Positions 12,036-24,675 of a stretch of 64,000 nucleotides of DNA are shown piece after piece. Positions within the stretch are counted from its first letter, which is position 1, and each line of letters begins with the position of its first letter. The stretch spans positions 1,302,001 to 1,366,000 of the forward strand of contig CM046863.1 of NCBI GenBank assembly GCA_025617745.1, written 5' to 3'. Origin of the DNA: Heliocidaris erythrogramma (Eukaryota; Echinodermata; Echinoidea; Camarodonta; Echinometridae). A program made the position numbers and the translations under genes. The notes below the pieces were generated by a model that saw nothing but the letters and a program-made list of their open reading frames with translations, ran no database searches and was not told where the DNA came from.

Positions 12036-12747
12036 ATATCCCCCGATCGGGATGGAGGACGGAGAATTAGGAGGGTGGGGAGGGGGGGGGGGGGGGGGGG
12101 GGTGGTGGGTGGCGATACCTTGGGAAGCTAAAGCCCAAGAGCAGTGGAGGAGATTTGTTACGCAATTCTATTCATTATGGGGGGGGGGGGGGGAGCAGAG
12201 ACAATTATTGCTACGTCCCCCTGATGAAAATAATATCCTGCATATTTCCGCCCATGCCCATGAGGCCAACATCACACAGAGATCGACAAGGTCAGTTTTG
12301 CAGCACATCGGAAAAGTTAAAAGGGTATCTAATGCTGGGAGTGGATTGACCAAAATACATACATGACGGTATGACAATATAAAAATATTGACTGCTGTGA
12401 GGGACACGGATTAAACCATTGCCCAATTTGATCTTTAAGCCGTACTCTGCCAAGAGACGAAATCGGGGTATGGCGCAGTGTTGAGATCCCTGATGAGCTC
12501 CGTTTTTTTAAACTGTGACCAGAACAAAAAGCAGTCAATATTTGTTTTATAAACACACAAAAAAGTTCCGCCTAAATAAAAATAGCGTAACTTTTTAACG
12601 AAAAGGTTTTGAGCATAATAACCTAGTCGGAGTGTTTCTACACTTATTGACTTACTTCCTTGTGAAAATGAGATTGATCCATTGAGTCATGCATGAGTAG
12701 CACATATTTAAAGGCAAAATTGACACTTTTCAAAAGTCATGCGAGTA
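12036..12747. other. No gene; two long G-runs
   Basis: G-runs lie at about 12079-12101 and 12179-12193. The remaining 500 bp is unremarkable and shows no coding, tRNA or repeat signal. Confidence 0.5.
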
Positions 12748-12958
12748 CACTCTTAGAAATGTTGGGTAAATGCCACTGGGTAAATGAAGATTGGGCATAG
12801 GTTGGTTAAATCTTGCTCAACTTTTACATGCATTTACCCAACATTGGTCAAAAATAAGAATGAAATTGGTAAAGTTTACCCAAAAGTTGGTCGGACTCAT
12901 AAGGACCCTCATGTTGGGTAAAATTTGGGTAAAATTTTGCCCAATATTTCTAAGAGTG
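12748..12958. mobile_element. MITE with CACTCTTAGAAAT ends and TA duplication
   Basis: 211 bp lies between TA dinucleotides at 12746-12747 and 12959-12960. The terminal inverted repeats are CACTCTTAGAAAT, followed by TTGGGTAAA-type repeats. TA duplication and this end sequence suggest a Tc1/mariner-related MITE. There is no coding capacity. Confidence 0.75.
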
Positions 12959-14162
12959 TAATATTTTTATGCCATATTTACAGTGAAGTTTAGCAGTTTT
13001 TGTTTTATTTTAAAGTGTACTCAATCAACCATTACACAATTACCTCTTGTCTTTACACACCAATTTACAACACATTTTGGCAGCAATAACTGATGTTAAA
13101 AATTTAGGAGGGTTGAACATCGCAACTTTCCACTAAAATTGTGCTCACCAAACCGTGCACGTGCAATTATCAGGATAGGTACGATGGGGTCTAATGATGG
13201 ATGATAAATAACTATATCACTTGAACATACGCAAGAAACAGTATTCGCCAAAATGACCCCTCGCCCCCAAATGACTCTTGCGAAATTGGAAAAGTGACAA
13301 TGTTAATGTGTCCTCACTCATGCATGACTAGACGAATCAATTTCATTTTCACACGGAACTTAGTTAGTTAGTTATTAAGAGTAGGAACTCTCCGACCAAG
13401 TTATTTTGCTCAAAACTTTTTCGTTCAAAATTTACACTATATTGATTTAGGGGGAATTTACTTTTTTGCGTGTGTTTATATTGTTTTTTTTTAATTTTTT
13501 CCATCCCATTAATTGTTAATGTTTTTTAATCCTATGTTTTGTATGGTAAAACAGCATATTGATGCCAAATGGCAGTGAATTATCATAATAAATTACTTAA
13601 ATAACAATACCTACTTTTCGAATGGCGTTTATGATGATTTCTGCAAATAAATGGAAACAACACAATGACGGGAAAAACACAAGTTTGTTCCAAGCCACAC
13701 AGTGTGATAAACGTTCAAAGTGCGTGCATATCGTATGCAAATATTTGCATTACATATGCAAACAGAAATGAACGACAATAAATCTTATCAGCAAAATACC
13801 AGGAATGACCTTGTTAGTTATTATTTACAAATAGTTTCTACAAACAGCCTAACAATGGCATTTACTTTAAATGTTTATTTTAGGCAGTTCATATTTATGC
13901 CATTTTCATGGTCATGACCCGTTTATCAGCTGAGAATTCGACTGAAACTTCACGATTGCCTGGTAATTCTCTATTAATATCAAGTCATATTGACTCTACC
14001 TAATTTTTTAAATCTTTTTATGGTTGATAAACTTACTTGGTTCGAACAGAGTCATATGATAATAGCGAGGTGAGTTCTACCACCCAGCTCATTTTCCGAA
14101 TGTCATCGGTGGGAGAAAGCAAGGTGAAAGATGACCTCTGTTACTATCCCCTTTCAAGGGGA
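12959..14162. other. No recognisable feature
   Basis: AT-rich sequence without coding signal, tRNA or clear inverted repeats. The longest open frames are short and of low-complexity composition. Confidence 0.5.
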
Positions 14163-15245
14163 AATGTTTGAAGGTTTGCTTCGTCAAACTATGTAAGTAT
14201 GGTATATAGTTTCACATTTTTATTTCCAAGTTGCTGTAATATTTGATATAAAATAAAATAGCACAGTTATAGTTGAAAACTGTAAACATTGTTTTTCTCC
14301 TTACCTGATGTCTTAGTTATGATAGGCAACTAAATATGTAGATCTTGAACATATCAAAGACAACAAGTACGGAGAAAATCAAAGAAATGATAACGGGGAG
14401 ATGGATCTATTGACTGATTAGTTTTTAATCAATATTTTTCACTTTCATAAACTCATCTGTAAAGACTGGTTAAACAAGGGGGCAAAAGCCGGGGGGAGGG
14501 GGGGGGGGGGGGGGAGGGCGGTGACATACAACATCACTAAATCAAGTCAAATAAAATCAATTTATTGAATTAAAATCCACAATTTTGGATTATCATCAAC
14601 AATACAGATACAGAGAAAGATTCAAAATAGGTTACAGATGATCAAGATAAAACTTCAATCAGTGAAAAATAACAAAGCACTGTATTATTGTAGAAATTAT
14701 ATTTCGTCATGAAAACAGATATTATTCTGTCATATTCGGGCACCTCCCTGCCTGAATATAACGGTGCTCTCCGCGCAAAATTGATCTCTAATTATTACGA
14801 ACGAGCGAAGCAATCGAGCTAAAAAACAATGTACATTATAACAACAATACATTAATATATACCATCTTGCTGCTCGAAAATTGAGATATTCGAGTACCTC
14901 CCTCCCATAATATAACAGTGTTATGGGTACGAACTAAACCTCTGTCAACATTTCATGAGCGAGCAAAAAACAAACAAACACTTTCTTATCGTTATTTCCT
15001 CATCAAAATATAATGAAAACAATTAGGTCTATATTATAGCAATTATATATTTGGACACATCGCTGAAAAAATATTAGTATGAGGATATTCGTGCACCTCT
15101 CCCCGAATATAAGCATGTTCTAACAAAAACTTACACTTTATTTTCTTTGAAATGTTATTTCGTCATTAAATTCCTTAGGTGATAATAAGAAACATATCAA
15201 ATGTCTCTTTTATTTCTAGTTTCAGCGGATAAACGGGGGGGGGGG
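14163..15245. repeat. Paralogous segment with the empty insertion site
   Basis: 14163-14505 matches 6757-7153 and 14512-14830 matches 10737-11105. The two halves meet here across a G-run ('AAAAGCCGGGGGG', then 'GGGCGGTGACATAC') with no 3.6-kb element between them. Beyond 14830 the 'CACCTCCCTGCCTG..ATATAACGGTG' phrase recurs in degenerate form at about 14890 and 15095, so the segment has internal repeats. A G-run sits at 15236-15247. Confidence 0.85.
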
Positions 15246-15370
15246 GGTGGTGGTTATCCCCCTGTGCCATCCTCCTGGCTACGCCTATGATTAAATTTTG
15301 TCGACATCTTATATTTCGTTAGAATTACTTGGTACCGACTGGTAGGTATCAAAATGATGCATTAGCAGTC

Positions 15371-16306
15371 GCGGCTCTACACTGCAATTAACTGCCCAAA
15401 AGCTTTCACTCCGTCTTTCCTAATTCGCATAAAATAAACAATTTGTTTACGTAAAACCGCTACTGAAGAGTCTCAGCTAAATTGTGAAATCTCGCCTTAT
15501 AAACAACCAAATGAAATGAACTAAACCTCAAATTCCAGAATAAGAGTTGCTCTAACCATAATTAGTATCACTCGTAGTCAAATCATTTTTTAATTTGTGA
15601 AAACTTAGAGATATTAGGAGGCATATATTCTTTTTTAAGTCTGAAAATGTAGCAGTAATTTTCACATTTGCTGATCCTCGAAATATTTTTTCATTATTAT
15701 CCGTCGAACTGTTATGTCGGGAAAAAATCGAAGGCAATGTCATTCATTAACCCTCTACCGTTCTTCACGTGTAGTCCCACGTATAACGGTGCATGCAGGG
15801 TTGGTTTCCACTCGAGTGTAAGCTAAACAGGGGGCGTGTCTTGTCAGTGATTGTTAGCGACAAATTTGCTCTCAGCCAATGAGATTGAAAGGATTTCACT
15901 ATTTTCCACGTTAAGTCTTCGATTTTTGATGGGAGTTTTACACAAAACTACTAACTGCGCAAACTTGAAACTGCCCAGGGAGTGAGACTGGAGCAATATG
16001 CAATTTTAGCAATATGCCATTTGTTTGCATATTCATTTCGTCCCAGACTTGTGTCGGAAGAAAACAAAACCTCTTTTCTCGGCCCTCGTATCTCGTATCT
16101 CAAAAATACTCAACCGTGATATGAGGTATATTATCATCATTTCCCATCTACTCTGGAATCATGATATTTAAGGCCCAAATGAGGGAGATACGAGAATGTG
16201 AATTTTCGAGGATTTCTGCTCCTCGCTCAGGGGAGGGCTTCGATAGCCGTTAGGAATTCACATTTTTTTACGACTTTACGAGGAGTTAATTGGGGTGTAG
16301 AGCCGC
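15371..16306. mobile_element. Possible MITE, GCGGCTCTACAC ends
   Basis: The left end reads GCGGCTCTACACTGCAATTA and the right end AGTTAATTGGGGTGTAGAGC, followed by CGC. These form an imperfect inverted repeat of about 22 bp around 936 bp of non-coding sequence. I see no clear target duplication. The end resembles, but is not identical to, the TGTAGAGCCC end of the foldback elements. Confidence 0.5.
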
Positions 16307-17377
16307 ACCTGTATTTATTCAGTTAATTGTAATTCCTATTTCTCCCGACCTGCATGGACCATTAAAATTATCTTGCCCGTGTATTTTTATATTACTTTTC
16401 TTTCTGTGTATTTTCTGCTCCCATTGTTAACTCCTGATTTTCCTCCGTTCTCGTAGATCCACTGTACCCACGGTTATCAGCTATAGAAATTGAATGGGAG
16501 TGTAACCGCCAACCGATATCATCCATGTTGAAATAGTTAAACTGACCATTCTCTAGAGCATAATGAAATTAAAGCATAATGAGAGAGAAAATCCCTTATC
16601 GGTGAAAGTGAAGAATTGTAAATTGATTTGCCAAGCCGAAAATATATTGTGTCATTGATCTTGAAACTGGGGCCTGCTGGATGGGCGTTATCAACCAAAC
16701 CCGAATCGAAAATGTGATGTATGGTGTTAACCGATGTTACCCGATTTCCCCCTTTTGAGCTCTGAATGATGAAATAAAATTCTGCTTGCAATAAAGTGCC
16801 AAATTTCGGTTTCCACAACTTGATTTTCGTGCAAAAGATGGCAGCCTACCTAGCAAAATCATACCAGCGGGACTGTAGCAGTTTTTATGTTTGTTTTAAG
16901 AACTTGTTCATTTAAATACTCGAGTGTCTGTTAGATTAACGTTAGCAAAAAAAAAAAAAAAAAAAAAAGAAAAAAGTGCGAAGGAAGACCCAAACAAAAC
17001 TACTGTAATCTTAATCATGTCGACAGTCTAACCTTGGGTCGCTTTTTTTTTAGCTAACAATATTATAGAGTGTACGGTTCTATCGTCTTTTATTCTTTCA
17101 CAAATTACCAGATCAAACAGATTTCTGGGACTTACTTTACCACATTTACAAACCAGTGGAGGGCGATCTGCCCCTGTCGCTCAACCTGAGGCAGTCGTCA
17201 AACTGCTGAGCATCTTTGCAACGTTACAAAAACAGAAAGGTACATTTTATGTTTTTCCCCTCTTAATGTTTGGTTCGTTCATTAAAAAAAAGAAGTAAAT
17301 ATATATATATATATATATATATTATCTTATATAATTATATAATATTATAAAATAGTTCAGAAATATATATATATATG
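16307..17377. other. No gene; A-run and TA repeats
   Basis: An A-run lies at about 16947-16975 and TA repeats at about 17300-17322. No coding or structured element was recognised in the rest. Confidence 0.5.
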
Positions 17378-18028
17378 TGACCAGGCACCACAAAACCACC
17401 AAAAAGTCGCACTGTGTGATTTTCAGTTAAAGCTTAATTAATGTGTTTTTGGTTGGCATGGTCTAATTTTAGTTTTGGGTATTTCCTGAAAGAGTATACT
17501 TTTTTCTAAGTAATCTAAAAATTTGGAGTCACCAAACAATCTAAAAATGGTATTTTTGACCGTTTTTTATTAGACTTATGTGTGTCTTTTCTGGATTTTG
17601 ATGTATTAATTTTCTTTTTTACGACCCTGAATACTTGTCTAATTTTGATCTCCCATAACTTTTAAATGGAACAAGTTCTTGCAAAGATACTTGTGCGCTA
17701 TGATGAACAGGATATGACTTATTAGTATGCCAAGTTTTAGGACAATCTGACTTCCCTTCATAGAAATGTTCACTGAGTTCTAATCCTCCTTTTGTCACCT
17801 TAGCACAGCACCTTGGAAGTTAGAGTGCTTCAATAGACTGCAAACTTTGAACCCTTATTTCTCAGAAGTAACATTCTGGGGGACTATGCATTCTACTCTT
17901 TGTACAGTGAGTTAGGAACATCCAATGCTAATATACCATTATAAAGCTGAGAATCTACTCTTTCAGAATCAGAATTTAACTAAAAATTCATATCTGGCGA
18001 CTTTTTGTTAATTTGTGGTTCCTGGTCA
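17378..18028. mobile_element. MITE with TGACCAGG ends
   Basis: TGACCAGGCACCACAAA at the left is mirrored by TTTGTGGTTCCTGGTCA at the right. The similarity continues inward ('AAAAGTCGC' / 'GCGACTTTTT', and an 'AGAGTATAC' versus 'GAATCTACTCT' pair). Together they enclose about 650 bp of non-coding DNA. It was probably inserted at a TA within TA repeats. No transposase was seen. Confidence 0.7.
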
Positions 18029-18057
18029 GGCCCAATTTTTATAATTATATACGCGGC

Positions 18058-18179
18058 CATAGGGGGAATCCTTTTATCTCGGCCTATTGTTATCATTCCC
18101 CGTAACGCCCGTCGAAATTCCCTTAACGCCCAATTTTTATTGTGACGGAATAAACCGCATTGTTAGGATTCCCCCTATG
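18058..18179. mobile_element. Mini inverted-repeat element, CATAGGGGGAATCCT ends
   Basis: 122 bp with terminal inverted repeat CATAGGGGGAATCCT. The interior has 'GTGACGGAATAAACCGCATT'. A close copy is at 59882-59982 and a related one at 8628. It is set in AT repeats. Confidence 0.75.
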
Positions 18180-18611
18180 ATCGGTAATATAGTAATATAT
18201 ATGTATGTATATACATATCATACATATAATGCATATAGTGCATGGCCATGGGCATCCATAGCTTTAGAATTTCAAGTGAATTATATTTGAGATATATTTG
18301 AGATATAATGAACGTGAGAAATTCTGTTTCTACGGATGCACATTTTATGGTATATTTGATATTGATCAGCTATGCGCTACATAAGACTGGAAACTGCTTG
18401 TGGGAGCTCATCAAACTGTTTACATTCCCACTTCCATCACCCCTCATAAAGTGCAAATTCGTAAATTCATTGTGATGTCACACAGCCAGGCCAAAATAAT
18501 GAGCAATAAAAGTATTGCATTACATGCGCGCTGATGTAATTTACTAAAAGTCTTGTGCGCCGCTTTAGCCTTATGGGATTTTGTACACAAATAAGCGTGC
18601 AAAATATGGTG
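18180..18611. other. No recognisable feature
   Basis: TA-rich at the left, otherwise unremarkable, with no coding or repeat signal. Confidence 0.45.
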
Positions 18612-18892
18612 TTAAGCCCGGCGCACTCTATACGATCCTACTGCGATCCGACTGATTTTTGGTCGTATCGTGTAGTGTGCTATACCTTATGACTGCGATC
18701 CGACCAGTCGCACGACACTCGTAGACCAAATCGCAGAGATTCGACACGTTGAATCTTTTGCGATGAGTCGTGCGATTTTTGCTTTTCAGCCAATCAGAAT
18801 TGTCCAAAGTGATGACGTCATCATCAATTTGCTTGAGATGATCAACAGCCAGCTGAGAAAAAAGCTCACCGCACAAAAAAGCAGCTGAAAGT
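18612..18892. repeat. Repeat family with TACGATCCTACTGCGATCC words
   Basis: It begins with 'AAGCCCGGCGCACT' and contains several 'TGCGATCCGAC' words. The inverted counterpart, 'GATCGCAGTCGGATCGTAC' followed by 'AGTGTGCGCTTA', lies at about 24570-24670. They may be ends of related MITEs, or of one element opened by later insertions. Confidence 0.5.
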
Positions 18893-19297
18893 TATACGCA
18901 AACCACACACAACTTGCTCCCAGAACTCTGGCAGCATGAAACCTGGGTACCGTGTGCGTGCTGGACCATTAAACACGGAAGGCCGAGGATAATGGTTCTC
19001 TTTAATACCTTATAACTAGACAGTCTGGTCTAAACAAAATAGTTAGACAATGATCAAGACGAAAAATATTAGTCAGTATACATAAACAACAACCAGCCTT
19101 TTCCAGGCAAAGACCTCGAGGAGTGTCACTTGAACTTTGATTTTGAAGCAACTTAATTCAACTTCAATCAAGACCAGTCCCAGCAACCCAATTCGAGGTA
19201 AGCAACAGCCTGGTAATTAGGCTAATCTACTGGTAGATCTAACAATGGTAGCTCTACAATTATTGTTAGAAGTGAAGAACTAAATTCTTCTTCTTCT

Positions 19298-19344
<47 letters not shown>

Positions 19345-19751
19345 TGCTTCTTCATCTCCCCCTCCTCCTCCTCCTCCTCCTCCTCATCAACCCCCTCCTC
19401 GTCATCCTCCTTCTTCTTCTCCTTCTTCGTCTTCTTATTCCTCTTCTGTGAACGTTAGATCTCACTGTTACTGTTAGACTCTAGTCTAAATTAGTCTCTA
19501 CGTCATCTTTTTTTGCATGTAGATCTTGAACAAACAAATAACAGTTAGACCTAACGTTAGATCTGCTCAATCTTAATCTTCTTCTTCTCCTCCTTCTTCT
19601 TCCTCTTCTGTGAACGTTAGATCTCACTGTTACTGTTACTTAACGTTAGACAGTGGCGGCACCAGGATTTTTAAAGTGGGGGGGGGGGGGGGGGCAAATG
19701 GGGGGCAAAAGAAAATGTTGGGGGCAGGGGCGGATGCAGGATTGAGTAAAG
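18893..19751. repeat. Tandem duplication, copy A (period 859 bp)
   Basis: It runs from 'TATACGCAAACCACAC' to the same phrase at 19752 and includes a CTT microsatellite (about 19287-19345). It ends with the first 100 bp or so of a hAT-like MITE (from 19651). The MITE is cut at the duplication junction. No coding content. Confidence 0.9.
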
Positions 19752-20165
19752 TATACGCAAACCACACACAACTTGCTCCCAGAACTCTGGCAGCATGAAA
19801 CCTGGGTACCGTGTGCGTGCTGGACCATTAAACACGGAAGGCCGAGGATAATGGTTCTCTTTAATACCTTATAACTAGACAGTCTGGTCTAAACAAAATA
19901 GTTAGACAATGATCAAGACGAAAAATATTAGTCAGTATACATAAACAACAACCAGCCTTTTCCAGGCAAAGACCTCGAGGAGTGTCACTTGAACTTTGAT
20001 TTTGAAGCAACTTAATTCAACTTCAATCAAGACCAGTCCCAGCAACCCAATTCGAGGTAAGCAACAGCCTGGTAATTAGGCTAATCTACTGGTAGATCTA
20101 ACAATGGTAGCTCTACAATTATTGTTAGAAGTGAAGAACTAAATTCTTCTTCTTCTTCTTCTTCT

Positions 20166-20212
<47 letters not shown>

Positions 20213-20613
20213 TGCTTCTTCATCTCCCCCTCCTCCTCCTCCTCCTCCTCATCAACCTCCTCCTCGTCATCCTCCTTCTTCTTCTCCTTCTTCGTCTTCT
20301 TATTCCTCTTCTGTGAACGTTAGATCTCACTGTTACTGTTAGACTCTAGTCTAAATTAGTCTCTACGTCATCTTTTTTTGCATGTAGATCTTGAACAAAC
20401 AAATAACAGTTAGACCTAACGTTAGATCTGCTCAATCTTAATCTTCTTCTTCTCCTCCTTCTTCTTCCTCTTCTGTGAACGTTAGATCTCACTGTTACCG
20501 TTACTTAACGTTAGACAGTGGCGGCACCAGGATTTTTAAAGTGGGGGGGGGGGGGGGGGGCAAATGGGGGCAAAAGAAAATGTTGGGGGCAGGGGCGGAT
20601 GCAGGATTGAGTA
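19752..20613. repeat. Tandem duplication, copy B
   Basis: Nearly identical to copy A, with a longer CTT tract. Here the MITE that starts at 20516 continues past the duplication end to its own right terminus, so copy B carries the original junction with the MITE. Confidence 0.9.
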
Positions 20614-20986
20614 AAAGAGGAGGTACAAAAATGAAAGTTTGTCAAAACGTAGACCCGTATTTCTTTGGTCTCGCCAGCTTCTCAAAAAGTCGCTCAGTGG
20701 GGGGGACAAAAAAAAAAATTTCGCCATACTTCAAAAAAACGCTCAGTAAAGGGGTTATGAGGCCCAGTTTCCCTCCATAATTCCATGACAATCAAAGAAA
20801 AAAAAGAGGCGCCAATTAAAAAAAAAACAAAAAAAACGGCGCCTATGGGGGGCAAGGGAGGAAATTTTTTTTCCCACCTTTTTTTTTTTTCCCTCCGAAA
20901 ATTATTATTTTTTTTTTTTTTTGGGGGGGGGGGGGGACTGGGGGGGGGGGGCAAATGCCCCCCCCCCCCCCCTGGTGCCGCCACTG
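20516..20986. mobile_element. hAT-type MITE with 8-bp duplication ACGTTAGA
   Basis: The terminal inverted repeats CAGTGGCGGCACCAGG / CCTGGTGCCGCCACTG are flanked by ACGTTAGA at 20508-20515 and 20987-20994. An 8-bp duplication and CAG-type ends fit the hAT superfamily. The 471 bp inside are mostly G-runs and T/A-runs with no transposase. Confidence 0.9.
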
Positions 20987-20994
20987 ACGTTAGA

Positions 20995-23459
20995 CATAAC
21001 GTTACGTCAGCCGTCTGGTCTAGACTAAGAGTAGACCTACTGTACATGTAGATTTAGATCAGTCTGTTAATTCCTAAATTGAATTCCTGTTGATTTTAAA
21101 ATCTTGATTCGGATTCTACATCCAACAACATCTGGATTGAATCAGAGAAATGTTAGAACTTAGAGAAAGGTAACTCAATGAATCTAGACCCAACACAAGA
21201 TCTGTTTTAACAAAAAAAAAAATAGATCTAGAGATCTAGTCTAAATAGACCTAATCTAGATCTGTCCAATTGGTAGACCTGTACTGTTTATATGTTGTTT
21301 GCTTTAACAACTTAAGATGAATTCATGATGTTCGTGTTTGGCAATATATTTTTAAATAATTTATTTAGACCTGAATGTCTATTTCTCTATCAAACATTTG
21401 CAGTAGGTGATTTTTTTTCTTCAAACTAATTTGAGACCATCCAAAATTTAGCCTGTATTTATTCAATCGATTGAGGTTTATTCAGGGAGAGGGACAGGGC
21501 GAGCTCATTAATAATTTTCATTTACATTTTCTATCCCATTGTTATAGGGTACATTTAGGGGGAAAATATAGACCGAAGCAATCTATCCTATTTTACAACC
21601 TAAACACTAAGTTCAAGTTTTAGGAAATCAATGCCCTTAAAAACCTCAGCTTATGTAACCTAGTAAAAATGAACATGTGGAGAGACCTTATATCATAAAC
21701 TAAAACTGTACTGTGATCTCCATTTCAGGGACAAATGCTGCATGAGGATGACTAAATTGGCTCTCAAGTTTGGACAAAGAGGGGCTACCTACTCCAAAAG
21801 GACCTGATGCAGCAAGTACCCATCAGGTGTAGTAGGTGCATAGCCTTTGAGGCCAAGACTTTAACATCCATATTACAGGTGACATAAACCTTTAAAAACT
21901 GCTCTTTCTTGGGAACATTCATAAGATACTAACTTGTTTCACAATAAAGCAAAATAAATATTATGTAGGGAAAGATTGTAACTATACTAGGTTCAAGAAG
22001 ACTTCAAAGAAGCATGTGTCTAATTATTCACAAGTTATTTTAAGAATATGTTTAAAAATCTGGTGTCTTTACCAAAGTTATCAGATTTTTGTGGGATATT
22101 TGGTAAATCAGAGGGGATGGGGAATTGTTCTTGCCACACCCCCCCCCCCTGTCTGTAACAATCTACCTGTCTTTCCTGATCATATTTATACACCTTTTGC
22201 TTCATGAGTTAATTGCAAATTCAAATATTGTTTTATTTGCCACTGTACAATAAGAAAAATTAACTTTGAAACCATAGACACTTTGTAAAATATATAGCAA
22301 TATTCCTTTTAAAAAGACCTTTTCATTATGTTCTCTCGAGATTGATGATGCACTGGCACTGACAGGAGGATTCTGAATAATCTCCTAGACATTGGCTGTC
22401 ACAGACGATGAATATAAAGAATTCAGAAAAAGGAGGAGACATTTCACAATAAGGGAATGCTGAAAATACAAACATGAGGAAAATGGTCTACATGTATTTT
22501 GTGCTACTCGTCCTTACTTCTGAAATCAGACTGCAAAATTGCAGTGATCCAAATTCTAGTATTTTGCAGCTGCCCTTAGTGGCGTGAGATCAAGATTTTT
22601 TTTTCTTCAGAATTGGCGACACTGAACAGTACAAAATTTACAAATGCTTTGCTCTTTTCATTATCCAGTAAATTAATAATAATACCCAAAATTTGATTTA
22701 ATGCAGTGAATATAAATGCAATGTATATCAAATTTAGATTTAATTCAAAATTTCCATGTGAAATTGCTTTTAACTCTTCAGTTAATATTTGAATTGCATT
22801 GTATTTCTGAAAACTAAGGTATCCTTAAAGAAATGGAAATATGGTAGTTCACAAGCAAATGAGAAGAGTTGTCTGATACTATTGAATTATTACAGCACTG
22901 TCACATTACCAATTCACTAATTTAATATTTTTCAAAGAATGTGTTATTTCAACTTTCAAACATTCACAAATTTCTTATAGTTTGTCCCATTATTTTCATG
23001 AATTTGATTAGATCTATGAATTTTCTGCTTTCGTCAGCTTGTTTCATTCATTAAACAATTTAGCAAACTAAAGATGCCTAGTAATGAAACTTTATTTATT
23101 GTTGATTTTTAACTAAGCATTGTATGAATGTCTGTAGAACCATGCCAGAAACTGTGCAATCTATAATTACATGATAGAAAAAAGGCATGCTTCTAAGATT
23201 TCTCATTAACATTGCTACATGCATTTTAAGTACTTCCAGAGCCAAAAAATACTGGAGAAGAAAAATAAAGGAGATATGAAGGAAATTGGGATGAAATTAC
23301 ATGATAAAGATGGTTTAAGGAGAAAGGAAATTAAGAGTCAGGATGTGTGCCAAGAATAAATGAAAATGAATGTTGCCATACAAATAATTTTGAGTCAATC
23401 ATTGAATCGGAATGGAAGGAAAGAATTGAGATGAATGAGATGAAAAGAAGAAGAAAATA
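20995..23459. other. No confirmed gene; one splice-like segment
   Basis: Mostly AT-rich single-copy-like sequence. At 21730-21878 a segment lies between an acceptor-like TTTCAG and a donor-like CAG|GTGACA, but it has no long frame. It could be a non-coding exon or chance. TAGATCT-type words are frequent in 21040-21280. Confidence 0.4.
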
Positions 23460-24300
23460 GAGAGAGAGAGAGAGGGAGAGAGAAAGATGGGAGAGTTGAA
23501 TTATGAACGTTCAAAGATAATCTAGAAAAGAAAAAGAGTTTGAGTGAGAAAGAGAGGGAGAGAGAGAAAGGGAGAGGGGTGGCGGATGGGGACGGGCTGA
23601 ATTATATGTGTAAACATTTTTTTTTTAAATATAGAACTCCCTCTTTTTTTTATTCTTTCCTATATTATACCACCCTATGTCTCCCTATTTACAATCACTT
23701 TCTCTCTTTGTCCAAAGCTGTCCCTCACTCGGTATTAATTGATCTTCTTTCTCACCCCCTTGCTTTTCTCCTTCCTTTTCACGTACCCCTCTCATTTCTA
23801 CTTTGTACTCACATCCTTTCTATCTTACTTAACATTTATTCTTTTATTTTTCTCTCTTTTCTCCCTCTCTTTTCTCCCTCTTTCTTTCCTTTGCTGTTCT
23901 CTTTTTCTTTCCATCTCGGCCCAATGCTACTTTTTCTACTATATTGGACCTACCTGCATCTTTGCTTCTTTCCAACTTTTTTCTCTCGCATTCTGTCTCG
24001 CGTTTCTTTTCACACCCCCATCACCTCTCTCTCTCTCTCTCATTTTCTGTCTTTCTTTTACCTTCTTGTTTCGTTTCATTTTCCGACCATTCTTTTCACC
24101 TCTTCCATTTCTTGCTCACTCTTTCTCATTCTCTTTATCTCTTTATTTTACTTTACTTCATCTTTTTAATTACCCCCTTGATATCTCTACATCCACCCCT
24201 CCCCCTCTCTTTTTATTCTCTATTTATACCTTCCTCTTTACTCTCTCTTCCCCTTCCCCTTCAATATCTCCTTTTTACCATCAGTCTCTTCGTGTCCCGA
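23460..24300. repeat. Purine block then long pyrimidine-rich block
   Basis: GA-rich sequence (23460-23580) is followed by about 650 bp of strongly C/T-rich sequence (23640-24300) on the same strand. The frames in it are Ser/Phe/Leu-only and not coding. Such mirror-type tracts can form triplex or act as nucleosome-depleted DNA, but nothing here proves a role. Confidence 0.6.
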
Positions 24301-24549
24301 TAGAAAATGACCGACGTCAATCCCTATATTACACTTTTCCCGAATGTAAAACAGCACAACTTATTTTACCTACCTATGGAAAATACTCAACGCAGGCACT
24401 ACGCCTCTATATATTCAGTTCCAAGTTCTTTTCCTTGTTTTGTAAATTAGTGTCATTTTCAAATTAGATACTTGTCTTCTTAATTGATAATGATACAGGA
24501 CATGATGAAAATGGTTATTCCATGCAAAATACGCACCCGCTACATAATC

Positions 24550-24675
24550 ATCGGATATAGTGGGTTTTAGAGCAATCGTACAGTTTGCGATGTCCTGCGA
24601 CTGCGATCCGATTGGGCTCACAGTCGCAGAGCAATCTGATCGCAGTCGGATCGTACAGTGTGCGCTTATGTACCA
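24550..24675. repeat. Repeat with TGCGATCCGA words (relative of 18612)
   Basis: It holds both 'GACTGCGATCCGATTGGGC' and, inverted, 'GATCGCAGTCGGATCGTAC', ending in 'GTGTGCGCTTA'. It is related in inverted orientation to the segment at 18612-18780. Confidence 0.55.

Noticed and set aside
20536-21051. Frames rich in Pro, Lys or Gly on both strands
   Set aside because: Translations of G-, C-, A- and T-runs within the hAT MITE.
23540-24467. Long overlapping open frames of 119-242 codons on the plus strand
   Set aside because: They consist almost only of Ser, Phe, Leu, Pro and Thr from a C/T-rich tract, with the same quality in several frames. No domain and no splice logic.
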